From Bradyrhizobium sp. Ec3.3 (lineage in GTDB: Bacteria > Pseudomonadota > Alphaproteobacteria > Rhizobiales > Xanthobacteraceae), in the NCBI RefSeq assembly GCF_000472925.1, contig NZ_AXAS01000043.1:1-64000 (forward strand): DNA of 64,000 nt, in the 5' to 3' direction. Position 1 is the first letter of the stretch; the number at the start of each line of letters is the position of its first letter. The translations under genes and the position numbers were made by a program. Below, piece by piece: positions 9,573 to 18,119 of this stretch. The notes below the pieces were generated by a model. It searched no databases and was not told where the DNA came from. It saw nothing but the letters and a program-made list of their open reading frames with translations.

Positions 9573-10797
9573 CAATCGTTCTGTCGCCAACGGCGAGCGC
9601 GTGCTCGCCGATCTCAATGCGCTCCGCGCCATCGGCGCCTACAAGACCGGCGTGCACAAGCCTACGTTTTCAGAGCCGCACAGGCAGTCGCTTGAATGGC
9701 TGGTCGAAAAACTTCCCGAGGCGGGCCTCACCGGCGCGATCGACGGTATCGGCAACATCCTCGGCACGAGCACACGGGCGGGACCGAAACTGCTGGCCGG
9801 ATCGCATCTCGAAAGCCAGAACTATGCCGGCTGGCTCGATGGTCCGCTGGGGGTGGTCTATGCGCTGGAGGCCGCGCGCGTCATCAATTCCGATCCGTCG
9901 CTGCGCGGCGCCGTCGAAGTCGCGGCTTGGTGCGACGAGGAAGGGCATTTCGGTCACTTCCTGGGCTCGCGGTCCTATGTCGGCGGCGTGAGCGAAGCCG
10001 ACATCGACGCAGCGCGCGACCGCACCACCGGGCAGAGCATGCGCGAGGCGTTATCCGATGCGGGCCTTGCCGGCCGCCCTCGCATCGCGGCTGAACCGGG
10101 ACGTCACATCGGATATCTGGAGGCCCATATCGAGCAAGGCGATGCGCTCGAAACGAGCGGCCTTGCGATCGGCGTGGTCACCTCGATCGTGGGCATCTGG
10201 CAGTACCGCATCAATTTCGTCGGCGAGCAGAACCACGCGGGCACGACCCGTATGGCTTCGCGCAAGGACGCGGGCCTGGCGCTGGCCAAATTCTGCGTGG
10301 CGATCGACGCACGGTTTCCCGCCGTGGCCGGGCCGCGCACGGTCTGGACGACGGGCCGCATCACGCTCGATCCGGGCGCACCGAGCATCATTCCCGGCGG
10401 CGCCGAGATGCTGTTCCAGATCCGCGACGACGATCCGGCCGTGATCGCCCGGCTGGAGGGCCTCCTGCGAACGATGATCGATGAGGCCAACGCGCACGGC
10501 CCCTGTCAAGTCACCCTGGAGCGGCTACGCACCGGCGTGCCCGCCAAAATGCATCCGCCCTTCCAGGCGGCCATTGAAGCTGCGAGCAAGGCCTTTGCGA
10601 ACGGACGCTCCGTCCGCATGCCCAGCGGCGCCGGCCACGACGCCCAGGTTCTCGCAACCATCATGCCTGCGGCGATGCTGTTCGTGCCCTCGATCGGCGG
10701 CATCAGCCATCACTGGACCGAGAACACGGCTGACGCTGATATCGTCACCGGCGCCCAAGTGTTCGTGGACGCCTGCCGGCGCATTCTCGCGGGATGA
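9565..10797 (+). CDS. M20-family amidohydrolase (N-carbamoyl-amino-acid hydrolase/allantoate amidohydrolase type)
   Basis: Zinc-dependent amidase of the AllC/HyuC/beta-ureidopropionase group (410 aa). All expected metal ligands are visible: His in AGSHLES, Asp in WLDGPLGV, Glu in CDEEGHFGHF, His in EAHIEQG and a final His in SHHWTEN. The dimer-interface catalytic His is in NHAGTTRM. Such enzymes cleave N-carbamoyl or related N-acyl groups from amino acids. Co-transcription with the importer suggests it acts on the imported compound. Because this hut locus shows no hutG, it might alternatively deformylate N-formylglutamate; that is speculative. Confidence 0.88.
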   Translation: MSDNRSVANGERVLADLNALRAIGAYKTGVHKPTFSEPHRQSLEWLVEKLPEAGLTGAIDGIGNILGTSTRAGPKLLAGSHLESQNYAGWLDGPLGVVYALEAARVINSDPSLRGAVEVAAWCDEEGHFGHFLGSRSYVGGVSEADIDAARDRTTGQSMREALSDAGLAGRPRIAAEPGRHIGYLEAHIEQGDALETSGLAIGVVTSIVGIWQYRINFVGEQNHAGTTRMASRKDAGLALAKFCVAIDARFPAVAGPRTVWTTGRITLDPGAPSIIPGGAEMLFQIRDDDPAVIARLEGLLRTMIDEANAHGPCQVTLERLRTGVPAKMHPPFQAAIEAASKAFANGRSVRMPSGAGHDAQVLATIMPAAMLFVPSIGGISHHWTENTADADIVTGAQVFVDACRRILAG

Positions 10798-10852
10798 GCG
10801 TGGCACCGCTTTTCGGTTAGATGATTTGCCTGAAGGCGAATTTTGCGACAAT

Positions 10853-11266
10853 CTACGATCTTACGCTGCGCCTCTTCTGCTTTCCCGGCTCCCGAGGGGA
10901 GCGATGGCGCCTTCGCACCGTCCGTTCTCTTTTTGCAGCGACCCGCCGCGCCGCCGCCACCGCCAGTCGCGCCCACGTGAGAAGCTCGTCGGGTTCGTCG
11001 AACAACCGTTCCGGCGCGCGCCAAAAGGAGAGATCGATGGTTTCGCCTCTCTTCTCGTAGTTGAGAGGTGGAAAGGTTTCGGCTTCCTTGAAGGTCGCCC
11101 GGTTATGCTCATCCACCCGAAAGTAGAGCGTGTTGTCTCTCACCATGCCGAGCATGAACCCGTCGCAGAACACACCCGTCTTTCCGAACATGCGGCGCAT
11201 TGTGATGCGTCCGAGAGATGCGAGCTGCTCGCGCAGAAACTCCGTAAAGCTTTCGCTGGCAACCAT
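10853..11266 (-). CDS. TfoX N-terminal-domain protein
   Basis: Small cytoplasmic protein matching the TfoX N-terminal fold: FTEFLREQLASLGRITMRRMFGKTGVFCDGFMLGMV followed by TLYFRVDE and FKEAETFPPLNYE. Family members of about 110-140 residues are common in alphaproteobacteria and are not demonstrated competence regulators. Residues beyond about 110 are an arginine-rich tail. I use the Met at 11266; a Met four codons upstream (11278) is equally possible. It is convergent with the M20 hydrolase and 34 bp downstream of the CMD gene, so it may be read through from it. Confidence 0.82.
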   Translation of the reverse strand: MVASESFTEFLREQLASLGRITMRRMFGKTGVFCDGFMLGMVRDNTLYFRVDEHNRATFKEAETFPPLNYEKRGETIDLSFWRAPERLFDEPDELLTWARLAVAAARRVAAKRERTVRRRHRSPREPGKQKRRSVRS

Positions 11267-11300
11267 GCTCGATCTCACGCAGTCCAGCTCGAGGCCTCAA

Positions 11301-11855
11301 TCATCGCGTCCAGAACCCTTGCGAGGGAATACGGAACGCGTGATTGAAGCGCGAGGACGCGTTTTGCCACGCGATGATCATCGTAAGCTCTGCAATGGTG
11401 TCGTCGTCGTAATGCCGTTGGAGGCGCGCGAACAGCTCGTCGTCAACGTCGCAGCGCGTCTCCGTAATCGCGTCAGCGTACTCGAGCGCCACCCTTTCCG
11501 CTTCGCTGAAAAGCGGGCTCCTCGCGTAGTCGTTGAGAGCGTCGATCTTGTCTGTCGAGACACCCAGCCTGCTGGCTTTTGCCGCATGAGCGTCCTGACA
11601 GTACTCGCAGCCGTTCGACCAGGCGACGCGTCGGTTCACCAGCGCTCGAAGCGTATCAAGCCCGCGCGCTGCTTCTTCCTGAAGGGCCGCCCACATCTTC
11701 TTGGCGGCGCGGAGGTAAGGCGGGTGGCGCGCGTAGAAGAGATAGGGATAGAGCGGTGCGCCCCAAAGCTTGCGTTGCTCCTCGAGCGTTTCGCGCAGGT
11801 CGTCCGGACAGGTCTCAACGTCGACCGGCGGAATGCGTGTTTTTCCGTCCTGCAT
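11301..11855 (-). CDS. Carboxymuconolactone-decarboxylase/AhpD-family protein
   Basis: AhpD-like protein of 184 residues. The redox motif CEYCQDAH (Cys-x-x-Cys and downstream His) sits in the typical helix after LVNRRVAWSNG, and it ends IAELTMIIAWQNASSRFNHAF, a usual CMD ending. Such proteins have peroxidase-like or decarboxylase-like roles; the substrate here is unknown. The ATG at 11855 follows a near-perfect AAAGGAGGTGACC ribosome-binding site, so I prefer it to the longer frame starting at 11906. It is divergent from a LysR gene, its likely regulator. Confidence 0.87.
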   Translation of the reverse strand: MQDGKTRIPPVDVETCPDDLRETLEEQRKLWGAPLYPYLFYARHPPYLRAAKKMWAALQEEAARGLDTLRALVNRRVAWSNGCEYCQDAHAAKASRLGVSTDKIDALNDYARSPLFSEAERVALEYADAITETRCDVDDELFARLQRHYDDDTIAELTMIIAWQNASSRFNHAFRIPSQGFWTR

Positions 11856-11942
11856 GGTCACCTCCTTTGCGCGGTCTGCCCCGCCATACCTTGAGGCACG
11901 GCTCAATCGTCATTGATCGCAAACGATAAATCGGCTTCAATA

Positions 11943-11959
11943 TGTGATGATTTCTCACA
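11943..11959. promoter_or_regulatory. LysR-type operator candidate
   Basis: TGTGATGATTTCTCACA is an inverted repeat (TGTGA and TCACA, seven-base spacer) with the T-N11-A spacing typical of LysR binding sites. It lies between the divergent CMD and LysR genes, 15 bp before the LysR ATG chosen here. A CRP site would usually have a six-base spacer, so LysR is the better fit. Confidence 0.5.
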
Positions 11960-11973
11960 AATTGGCCGTGACC

Positions 11974-12864
11974 ATGCCGCGCCCCCTTCCGCCCCTCAAT
12001 GCGCTGCCGAGTTTTGAGGCCGCGGCGCGCCACCTGAGTTTTTCCAGAGCGGCCGACGAGTTGCGCGTTACCCACGGGGCCGTGAGTCGAGCAGTCCGCA
12101 ATCTCGAGGATCATCTTGGCGTGCAACTGATGATACGGGCGACCCGCTCGGTGCGGCTCACCCCAATTGGCGCATCCTATGCAGCCGAAATTCGCAGCGC
12201 CCTGGAGCACCTCGCGTCGGCGACCTCGGCCGCCGCCGGAAAATCCTCTGGAATAGTCAGCGTCAGCACTATCGACTCATTCGCTGCCAGATGGCTCATG
12301 CCCAGGATGTTTCGTTTCCGGCAGATCCACGGCGATATCGACGTGCGAGTGGCGACGTCGGAACGGCTCGCTGATTTTGTCACCGACGGAATCGACATCG
12401 CCATTCGCTGTGGCGGCGGCCAATATCCGGGTCTGACAACCGAACTGTTGATGAAGGAAGATCATTTTCCGGTCTGCAGCCCGAAACTGCTCAAAGGCCG
12501 GTGTCCGTTGCGCAGCCCGGCCGACCTCGCTCGTCACACACTCCTCCATGACGTCTTCACCGTCGACTGGGCCATCTGGCTGCATAGTGGCGGAATCGAC
12601 AATGTCGATCCGCATCGAGGCCCGAGGTTTCTGTCGTCCGACCACGCGATCCAAGCCGCAATTCGGGGCGAGGGAGTCGTGCTTGGCCGCAGCGCCCTGG
12701 TCGGGGATGACCTTGCAGCAGGCCGGTTGGTGCGGCCGTTCGACCTGAGTCTGCCGGCAGGCTTCGCCTACTACGTCGTCTGTCCGCCGCGTGCCTTGCA
12801 ACGGCCCAACGTGAAGGCGTTCCGCGACTGGCTCATAGCTGAGGCACGCTCAAACAAGCCCTGA
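11974..12864 (+). CDS. LysR-family regulator, GcvA-like
   Basis: DNA-binding regulator of 296 residues. Residues 1-60 form the LysR winged helix in the GcvA style (PLPPLNALPSFEAAARHLSFSRAADELRVTHGAVSRAVRNLE). The rest is a type 2 periplasmic-binding-like effector domain, including VSTIDSFAARWLMPRMFRF and TDGIDIAIRCG. The ATG at 11974 starts at the usual MPRPLPPLNAL position; a GTG at 11944 would put the operator candidate inside the gene. It probably controls the divergent CMD gene and itself. Its last 15 bases overlap the end of the convergent GMC gene. Confidence 0.9.
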   Translation: MPRPLPPLNALPSFEAAARHLSFSRAADELRVTHGAVSRAVRNLEDHLGVQLMIRATRSVRLTPIGASYAAEIRSALEHLASATSAAAGKSSGIVSVSTIDSFAARWLMPRMFRFRQIHGDIDVRVATSERLADFVTDGIDIAIRCGGGQYPGLTTELLMKEDHFPVCSPKLLKGRCPLRSPADLARHTLLHDVFTVDWAIWLHSGGIDNVDPHRGPRFLSSDHAIQAAIRGEGVVLGRSALVGDDLAAGRLVRPFDLSLPAGFAYYVVCPPRALQRPNVKAFRDWLIAEARSNKP

Positions 12865-14520
12865 ATGGGCGGCCGCGATCAAGGTCGTCTCATCTTCTGT
12901 GTTCGCCAAGTGTGGTGCAGAGGGCGCCGTCTTCCCGAGAATCAGATCTGCCGCTTTTTCCGCGATCATGATGGTCGGCGCGTTCGTGTTGGATGAGGTG
13001 ATGCGCGGCATCACGGAAGCGTCGCAAATCCGCAGGCCATCGAGTCCACGAAGTCTCAGCGACGGATCGACCACCGCTAGCTGGTCGACACCCATCCGGC
13101 AGGTACCCACGGGATGGTGGTCGGTTTTGCAGGACCTGAATGCGTAGTCGGCGAGAGCATCTTCGCTCGTTGCCGCGATGCCAGGCATTCGCTCGACCAT
13201 GACAAACGGCTCGAGCGCGGGTTGCCGGAGAATCTCGCGGGCCATCTTCAGCCCCTCGATTGCTGCCGAGCGATCACGCGCATCAGACCAGTAGTTCGGA
13301 TCAATCATAGGCATCGCGGAAGGATCGCCGCTTGCGAGCCGCACGGTGCCACGCGAGGTGGGCCGCAGGAATGCCGAATTGAGCGTGACGCCTGCATGCT
13401 TGAGCTTCTCCACGCCCGCCTCGATTCCCGAGCCGAGCCCGAGATGGAATTGCACGTCCGGCCATTCCAGCGCTCTTGCCGCCGGGTCGGCGTACCAGAA
13501 GCCCCCGGTCTCAAACAGGGTGGACGCGACCGGTCCACGCTTGAACAGCAGATATTCCAGCCCCGCCCAGATCGTGCGGTGCAGCTTCGCATAGCTGTCG
13601 TAGGTAAAGTCGCCCTTGCACTCCGCAATCGCATAGAGGTCGAGATGGTCCTGAAGATTCTCGCCCACACCAGGCAAATCGTGGATCGGCCTGACACCGA
13701 CTGAATTCAGATGATCGGCCGGACCGATCCCCGATAGCAGCAGAAGACGAGGCGATCCGATGGCGCCGGACGCAAGGATGATCTCCCGCTCGGCCCGAAC
13801 GATCTCCCGCTCCCCTCCGCGCACCGACTCGATTCCGACAGCACGCCCGTTCTCGACCACGATCCGCGTGCTGTAGGCGCCGGTCAGGACGGTGAGGTTC
13901 GGTCGGCCGCGGATCGGCTTCAGATAGGCGGTGGCGGTCGAGCAGCGCCGCGCATCCCGCACCGTCACCTGATAGTGCCCAACGCCCTCCTGCCGCGCAC
14001 CGTTGAAATCAGGATTGTAGGGCATTCCGTATTCCTGCCCGGCTCGCAGAAAAGCTTCGCTGATCGGCAAAGGGTTGACGGGCACCGAGACGCCCAGCGG
14101 ACCACCGCGCGCATGGTAGGCGTCGACGAAGCGCTGGTTGTCTTCGGCGCGCTTGAAGTAAGGCAAGACATCCGCGTAGCCCCAACCTGTCGCACCATCC
14201 GCCGCCCAGCCATCATAGTCGCGGACATTTCCACGGGTGTAGACCTGCGCGTTGATGCTGGAGCCACCCCCGAGCACCTTCGCCTGGGTATAGCGCAGCA
14301 CCCGACCGCTCAGGTGGCGCTGGGGCACCGTCGAGTATCCCCAGGAGGCGATGCCCTTGGTCATCTTGGCAAAACCCGCCGGCATGCTGAACAGCGGGTT
14401 GTTGTCGCTGCCGCCGGCCTCGAGCAGGAGCACCCTGATCGACGCATCGACGCTCAGGCGGCTCGCGAGCACGCAGCCGGCGGAGCCGGCGCCGACGATG
14501 ATGTAATCGTAAGCCGTCAT
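12850..14520 (-). CDS. GMC-family oxidoreductase (choline/alcohol dehydrogenase type)
   Basis: FAD-dependent dehydrogenase of 556 residues. It has the N-terminal dinucleotide fold YDYIIVGAGSAGCVLASRL with LLLEAGG, the GMC signature around VLGGGSSINAQVYTRG, the second signature ASGAIGSPRLLLLSGIGP and the C-terminal active-site block HPVGTCRMG with NTNAPTIMIAEKAADLI. There is no signal peptide, so it is cytoplasmic. The substrate is probably an alcohol, polyol or glycoside. The start overlaps the stop of the second GMC gene (ATGA). It is the last gene of the long minus-strand catabolic cluster. Confidence 0.93.
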   Translation of the reverse strand: MTAYDYIIVGAGSAGCVLASRLSVDASIRVLLLEAGGSDNNPLFSMPAGFAKMTKGIASWGYSTVPQRHLSGRVLRYTQAKVLGGGSSINAQVYTRGNVRDYDGWAADGATGWGYADVLPYFKRAEDNQRFVDAYHARGGPLGVSVPVNPLPISEAFLRAGQEYGMPYNPDFNGARQEGVGHYQVTVRDARRCSTATAYLKPIRGRPNLTVLTGAYSTRIVVENGRAVGIESVRGGEREIVRAEREIILASGAIGSPRLLLLSGIGPADHLNSVGVRPIHDLPGVGENLQDHLDLYAIAECKGDFTYDSYAKLHRTIWAGLEYLLFKRGPVASTLFETGGFWYADPAARALEWPDVQFHLGLGSGIEAGVEKLKHAGVTLNSAFLRPTSRGTVRLASGDPSAMPMIDPNYWSDARDRSAAIEGLKMAREILRQPALEPFVMVERMPGIAATSEDALADYAFRSCKTDHHPVGTCRMGVDQLAVVDPSLRLRGLDGLRICDASVMPRITSSNTNAPTIMIAEKAADLILGKTAPSAPHLANTEDETTLIAAAHSGLV

Positions 14521-16034
14521 CTCATGTCCCCATGAGTTCGAAGATCGGTCCTCGCGACATGATCCGCGACGCGCAACGCCTGGGCGGCGATCGTCAGTGA
14601 CGGGTTCACCGCCGCCGACGTCGGCAGGAACGACGCATCGACAACGAACAGATTGAGGTGATCAAAGGCGCGGCAGAACGGATCGAGCGGTGATGTCGCG
14701 GGATCGAGGCCGATGCGCACCGTCCCGCACTGATGCGAGGGCGTGCGTCGGTCGAACGCCTTTGACAGCACGATCGGATAGCCCGCAGCACGCAACCGTT
14801 CCTTCAATGCCGCCACAAGCGCCAGATGGGTCGTCCAGTTCGAACGCTGCCAATCGAGCCGGATGTTCGCACCGTCGACCGTCACACGGCTCTCGGCGCT
14901 CGGCAGATCCTCGCTCATCGCGTACCAGTCGACCGCATGCCGGCTCATGAGCCCAAGCGCCAATTCCGGTGCGAGCGGCATGCTGGCTTTCAGAATCGGC
15001 GCTGTGACACGTCCAAGCAACTGGACGTTGCCGAGCGGCGGTCCGCCGTGCCCATCATCGAGATAGAAATCGTTGATGCCGATCGTCTTCTGGTAGATCG
15101 AGTCGTTGACGACACGCGGGTCGATCGCCAGCACGGCCGAGGAATTGTGGTTCATGAAATAACGGCCAACTGCATCGGAACGGTTCGCAATGCCGGCCTG
15201 TGACGAGCGCAGCAGCAGCGCGGCCGAATTGACGGCTCCCGCCGCGAGCACAACGATCTCGGCACAGATCATCCTCCGCTCACCAGCCTGGATGACCTCG
15301 ACGCCGGCAATGCGTTTGCCGTCCGGCTCGGCGACAAGCCGCTCGACCTGTGCATCTTCACGCAGTTCGACATTGTCGTGAGCGAGCGCACAGGCAAGCC
15401 CGCAGGACTCGGCATCCATCTTGCCGTGCCCGGCGTCCGGGAATGCATCCCAGGGCGTCCTGGCGCGCTTGAGCCATGTCTCGATGTCGATGCCGAGGGG
15501 CAGTGAAAACGGGTTGAGCCCGGTCTTCTTGAGCCGCTGTCGTACCGCGGCGATCGCCGGCTCATCCGGCACCGGGCCGAACGGATAAGGCAGGGAGTGA
15601 AAAGGCTCCGAGGAATCGTCGCCGAGCGCGCCGCGCACGTTGTAGAGCTGCTCCGCGCGGGTATACCACGGCTCCAGTTCGCCATAGCTGAACGGCCAGC
15701 CCGGCGTCGTTCCGTCGCGGTGCGCGACAGGCGCGAAGTCCTCCGCGCGGTAGCGGATCAGCACCGCCCCGTAAAGCTTAGTATTGCCGCCGACATAGTA
15801 GTAATTGCCGGGGTTGAAGGCCTTCCCTGTCCCATCGAGCCAGGACTCCTGCGGCCGGAACACCCCGCGCTGAAAGATCGCCCTCGCATCCCGCGCAGCC
15901 TCACAGTCGCGCAAACGCTGGCCGCGCTCGAGGATCACGATCCTTGCGCCTGTAGGCGCCAGGCCCGCGGCAAAGGTCGCACCGCCCATGCCCGATCCGA
16001 TGACGAGGACATCGGCTGTCTCCGTGATCTTCAT
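14517..16034 (-). CDS. GMC oxidoreductase, pyranose-oxidase/sugar-dehydrogenase type
   Basis: FAD-dependent oxidoreductase of 505 residues, only distantly similar to its GMC neighbour. It shows ADVLVIGSGMGGATFAAGL and IVILERGQ (Rossmann fold), then the distinctive YYYVGGNTKLYGAVLIRYR, and a C-terminal HQCGTVRIGLDP with AAVNPSLTIAAQALRVADHV. From memory, this architecture resembles pyranose 2-oxidase, C-glycoside 3-oxidase and sugar-dehydrogenase relatives that oxidise ring hydroxyls. Adjacency to a carbohydrate ABC transporter and a Gfo/Idh/MocA enzyme supports oxidation of a glycoside or cyclitol (inference). It is coupled to the next gene by a four-base overlap. Confidence 0.9.
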   Translation of the reverse strand: MKITETADVLVIGSGMGGATFAAGLAPTGARIVILERGQRLRDCEAARDARAIFQRGVFRPQESWLDGTGKAFNPGNYYYVGGNTKLYGAVLIRYRAEDFAPVAHRDGTTPGWPFSYGELEPWYTRAEQLYNVRGALGDDSSEPFHSLPYPFGPVPDEPAIAAVRQRLKKTGLNPFSLPLGIDIETWLKRARTPWDAFPDAGHGKMDAESCGLACALAHDNVELREDAQVERLVAEPDGKRIAGVEVIQAGERRMICAEIVVLAAGAVNSAALLLRSSQAGIANRSDAVGRYFMNHNSSAVLAIDPRVVNDSIYQKTIGINDFYLDDGHGGPPLGNVQLLGRVTAPILKASMPLAPELALGLMSRHAVDWYAMSEDLPSAESRVTVDGANIRLDWQRSNWTTHLALVAALKERLRAAGYPIVLSKAFDRRTPSHQCGTVRIGLDPATSPLDPFCRAFDHLNLFVVDASFLPTSAAVNPSLTIAAQALRVADHVARTDLRTHGDMR

Positions 16035-16054
16035 GCAGCTCTCGCAGCGCTCGA

Positions 16055-17167
16055 TCAGATGCGGCGCGTGGTCGCTGGGTCGAACAGCACCGCCTTGTCG
16101 AGATTGAACGCGAAGGTGTGCGGTTGTCCGAGCCGGACGTCAGCATCGGCGCGCATGCGGGCGGTCACCTCCTTGCCCGCGACCCGGATGACGACATAGG
16201 TGTCCGATCCAGCGGGCTCGATGATCTCCACGCTCGCATCGAACCGGATAACCGATCTGGCGTTGCGGTCCATGCTCTCGTCATCGTTCACGGCCTCGGG
16301 ACGAATGCCGAAGATCACCTTGGCACCGTCCTTCAACCCGGCAGGATCGGCACTCGCCGGCACTGGCAACATGATCGATGACCCATCCTTGCGCGCGAGC
16401 GCGATCCGCTGCTGGCCATCTGCCTGCACGACCGTGCCCTCGAGCAGGTTCATCGCCGGTGATCCCATGAAGTCCGCGACGAACATGTTGGCGGGACGAT
16501 TATAGATCTCGCTCGGACTTCCCACCTGCTGCAGTTCGCCATTCTTCAGTACGGCGATCTTTGTCGCCAGCGTCATGGCCTCGATCTGATCGTGCGTGAC
16601 ATAAACGATCGTCGTGCCGGTCGTCTGGTGCAGACGCTTGATCTCTACCCGCATGTCGACACGCAGCTTGGCATCGAGGTTCGACAACGGCTCGTCGAAC
16701 AGAAAGACACTGGGTCGTCTGACGAGCGCCCGTCCCATGGCGACCCGCTGTCTTTGTCCGCCGGAGAGCTGGCTCGGCCGGCGCGACAAGAGATGTTCGA
16801 TCTGCAAGGTCTTTGCGACCGAAGCGACCGCCTGGTCGCGCTCCGCTCTCGGAACACCCCGCATCTCCATGCCGAACCCGATGTTCTCGGCGACCGACAT
16901 GTTCGGGTAGAGCGCATAAGACTGGAACACCATTGCGATGTCCCGCTTCGACGGGTGCAGATCATTGACGACAGCGCCGCCGATGCGGATCTCGCCCGAA
17001 GAGATCCCCTCCAGGCCCGCAATGGTGTTGAGCAGGGTCGACTTGCCGCAGCCGGACGGACCGACCAGCACCAGAAAGCCGCCCTTCTCGAGCGTGATAT
17101 CGATCCCCTTCAGAACCTCGATCGTCCCGAAGCGCTTGCGAAGCGAGTTGATCTCGAGCGTGGCCAT
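16055..17167 (-). CDS. Carbohydrate ABC transporter ATP-binding protein, UgpC/MsmK type
   Basis: Importer ATPase of 370 residues with Walker A GPSGCGKST, Q-loop AMVFQSYALYPNMSV, signature LSGGQRQRVAMGRALVRRP, Walker B FLFDEPLSNLDAKLR and switch YVTHDQIEAMTLA. Residues after about 235 form a TOBE/OB domain typical of MalK/UgpC proteins (GIRPEAV is visible). It sits 4 bp after the permease gene and 20 bp before the second GMC gene, so it belongs to the same operon. No third transport ATPase gene is needed, as one homodimer serves both permeases. Confidence 0.94.
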   Translation of the reverse strand: MATLEINSLRKRFGTIEVLKGIDITLEKGGFLVLVGPSGCGKSTLLNTIAGLEGISSGEIRIGGAVVNDLHPSKRDIAMVFQSYALYPNMSVAENIGFGMEMRGVPRAERDQAVASVAKTLQIEHLLSRRPSQLSGGQRQRVAMGRALVRRPSVFLFDEPLSNLDAKLRVDMRVEIKRLHQTTGTTIVYVTHDQIEAMTLATKIAVLKNGELQQVGSPSEIYNRPANMFVADFMGSPAMNLLEGTVVQADGQQRIALARKDGSSIMLPVPASADPAGLKDGAKVIFGIRPEAVNDDESMDRNARSVIRFDASVEIIEPAGSDTYVVIRVAGKEVTARMRADADVRLGQPHTFAFNLDKAVLFDPATTRRI

Positions 17168-17171
17168 CTCA

Positions 17172-18119
17172 TCATCCCTTTACGGCGCCAGCCATCAGGC
17201 CGCGGACAAAATATCGACCGGCAATGACATAGACGAGCAGCGTCGGCGCGGCGGCAATGATCGCGGCCGCCATGTTGACGTTGTATTCGACCACACCCGT
17301 CGAGGTGTTGACGAGATTGTTGAGCGCGACCGTCATCGGCGCGGTATCGCCGGCCGCAAAGGTCGAACCGAACAGGAAATCGTTCCAGATATTCGTGAAC
17401 TGATAGATCACGGTGACGATGATGATCGGCGTGGAGTTCGGCAGCAGTATGCGGCGGAAGATCTGGAAGAAGCTCGCACCGTCGATCATGGCGGCCTTGA
17501 TGAGCTCGGACGGAAACGCCGCGTAATAGTTGCGGAAAAACAGGGTCGTGAATCCCAGTCCATAGATGACGTGCACGATCACCAGATTGACCGTCGCGTT
17601 GCCGAGACCGAACGACCAGCCGGTCAAGTCAGCGAGGTTGACTCCGATGCGGCCGAGCATACCGAGGATCACGGCCATCGGAATGATGACCGACTGGAAA
17701 GGGATGAAGCAGGCAAACAGCATCATCCCGAACACGAGCTTGTGGCCGGGAAAGCTCCACTTGGTCAGGACGTAGCCGTTCAATGCACCGAGCAAAGTCG
17801 AGATGAGCACTGCCGGAACGACCATCTTCACCGAGTTGAAGAAATAGCCGCTGATCCCGCGCGTCTCCGACACGCCGATGCGCGCCTCGCCCCACGCCAT
17901 GGACCATGGCGCGAATGTCAGGTGCCGCGGGAGAGCGAACATGTTGCCGCCGGTGACCTCATCCAGCGGCTTGAGCGACGTCATCACCATGACCAGGAGC
18001 GGCACGAGATAGACGAGCGCGAACAGAAACAACAGGCCATAGATGACGATCCGTGTCGTCCGAGAGTGGCCCGGACCGCGGCGCGACGGCGTTGACGTGA
18101 CCAGGTCGGCGGCGCTCAT
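17172..18119 (-). CDS. Carbohydrate ABC transporter permease (MalG/UgpE type)
   Basis: Inner-membrane subunit of 315 residues with about six membrane segments (for example IVIYGLLFLFALVYLVPLLV near the N terminus). The EAA loop PSELIKAAMIDGASFFQIFRRILLPNSTP is typical of sugar importers. The C terminus ends with YFVRGLMAGAVKG, the usual MalG-type ending. The ATG overlaps the stop of the partner permease (ATGA), and the ATPase gene follows after 4 bp. Confidence 0.93.
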   Translation of the reverse strand: MSAADLVTSTPSRRGPGHSRTTRIVIYGLLFLFALVYLVPLLVMVMTSLKPLDEVTGGNMFALPRHLTFAPWSMAWGEARIGVSETRGISGYFFNSVKMVVPAVLISTLLGALNGYVLTKWSFPGHKLVFGMMLFACFIPFQSVIIPMAVILGMLGRIGVNLADLTGWSFGLGNATVNLVIVHVIYGLGFTTLFFRNYYAAFPSELIKAAMIDGASFFQIFRRILLPNSTPIIIVTVIYQFTNIWNDFLFGSTFAAGDTAPMTVALNNLVNTSTGVVEYNVNMAAAIIAAAPTLLVYVIAGRYFVRGLMAGAVKG

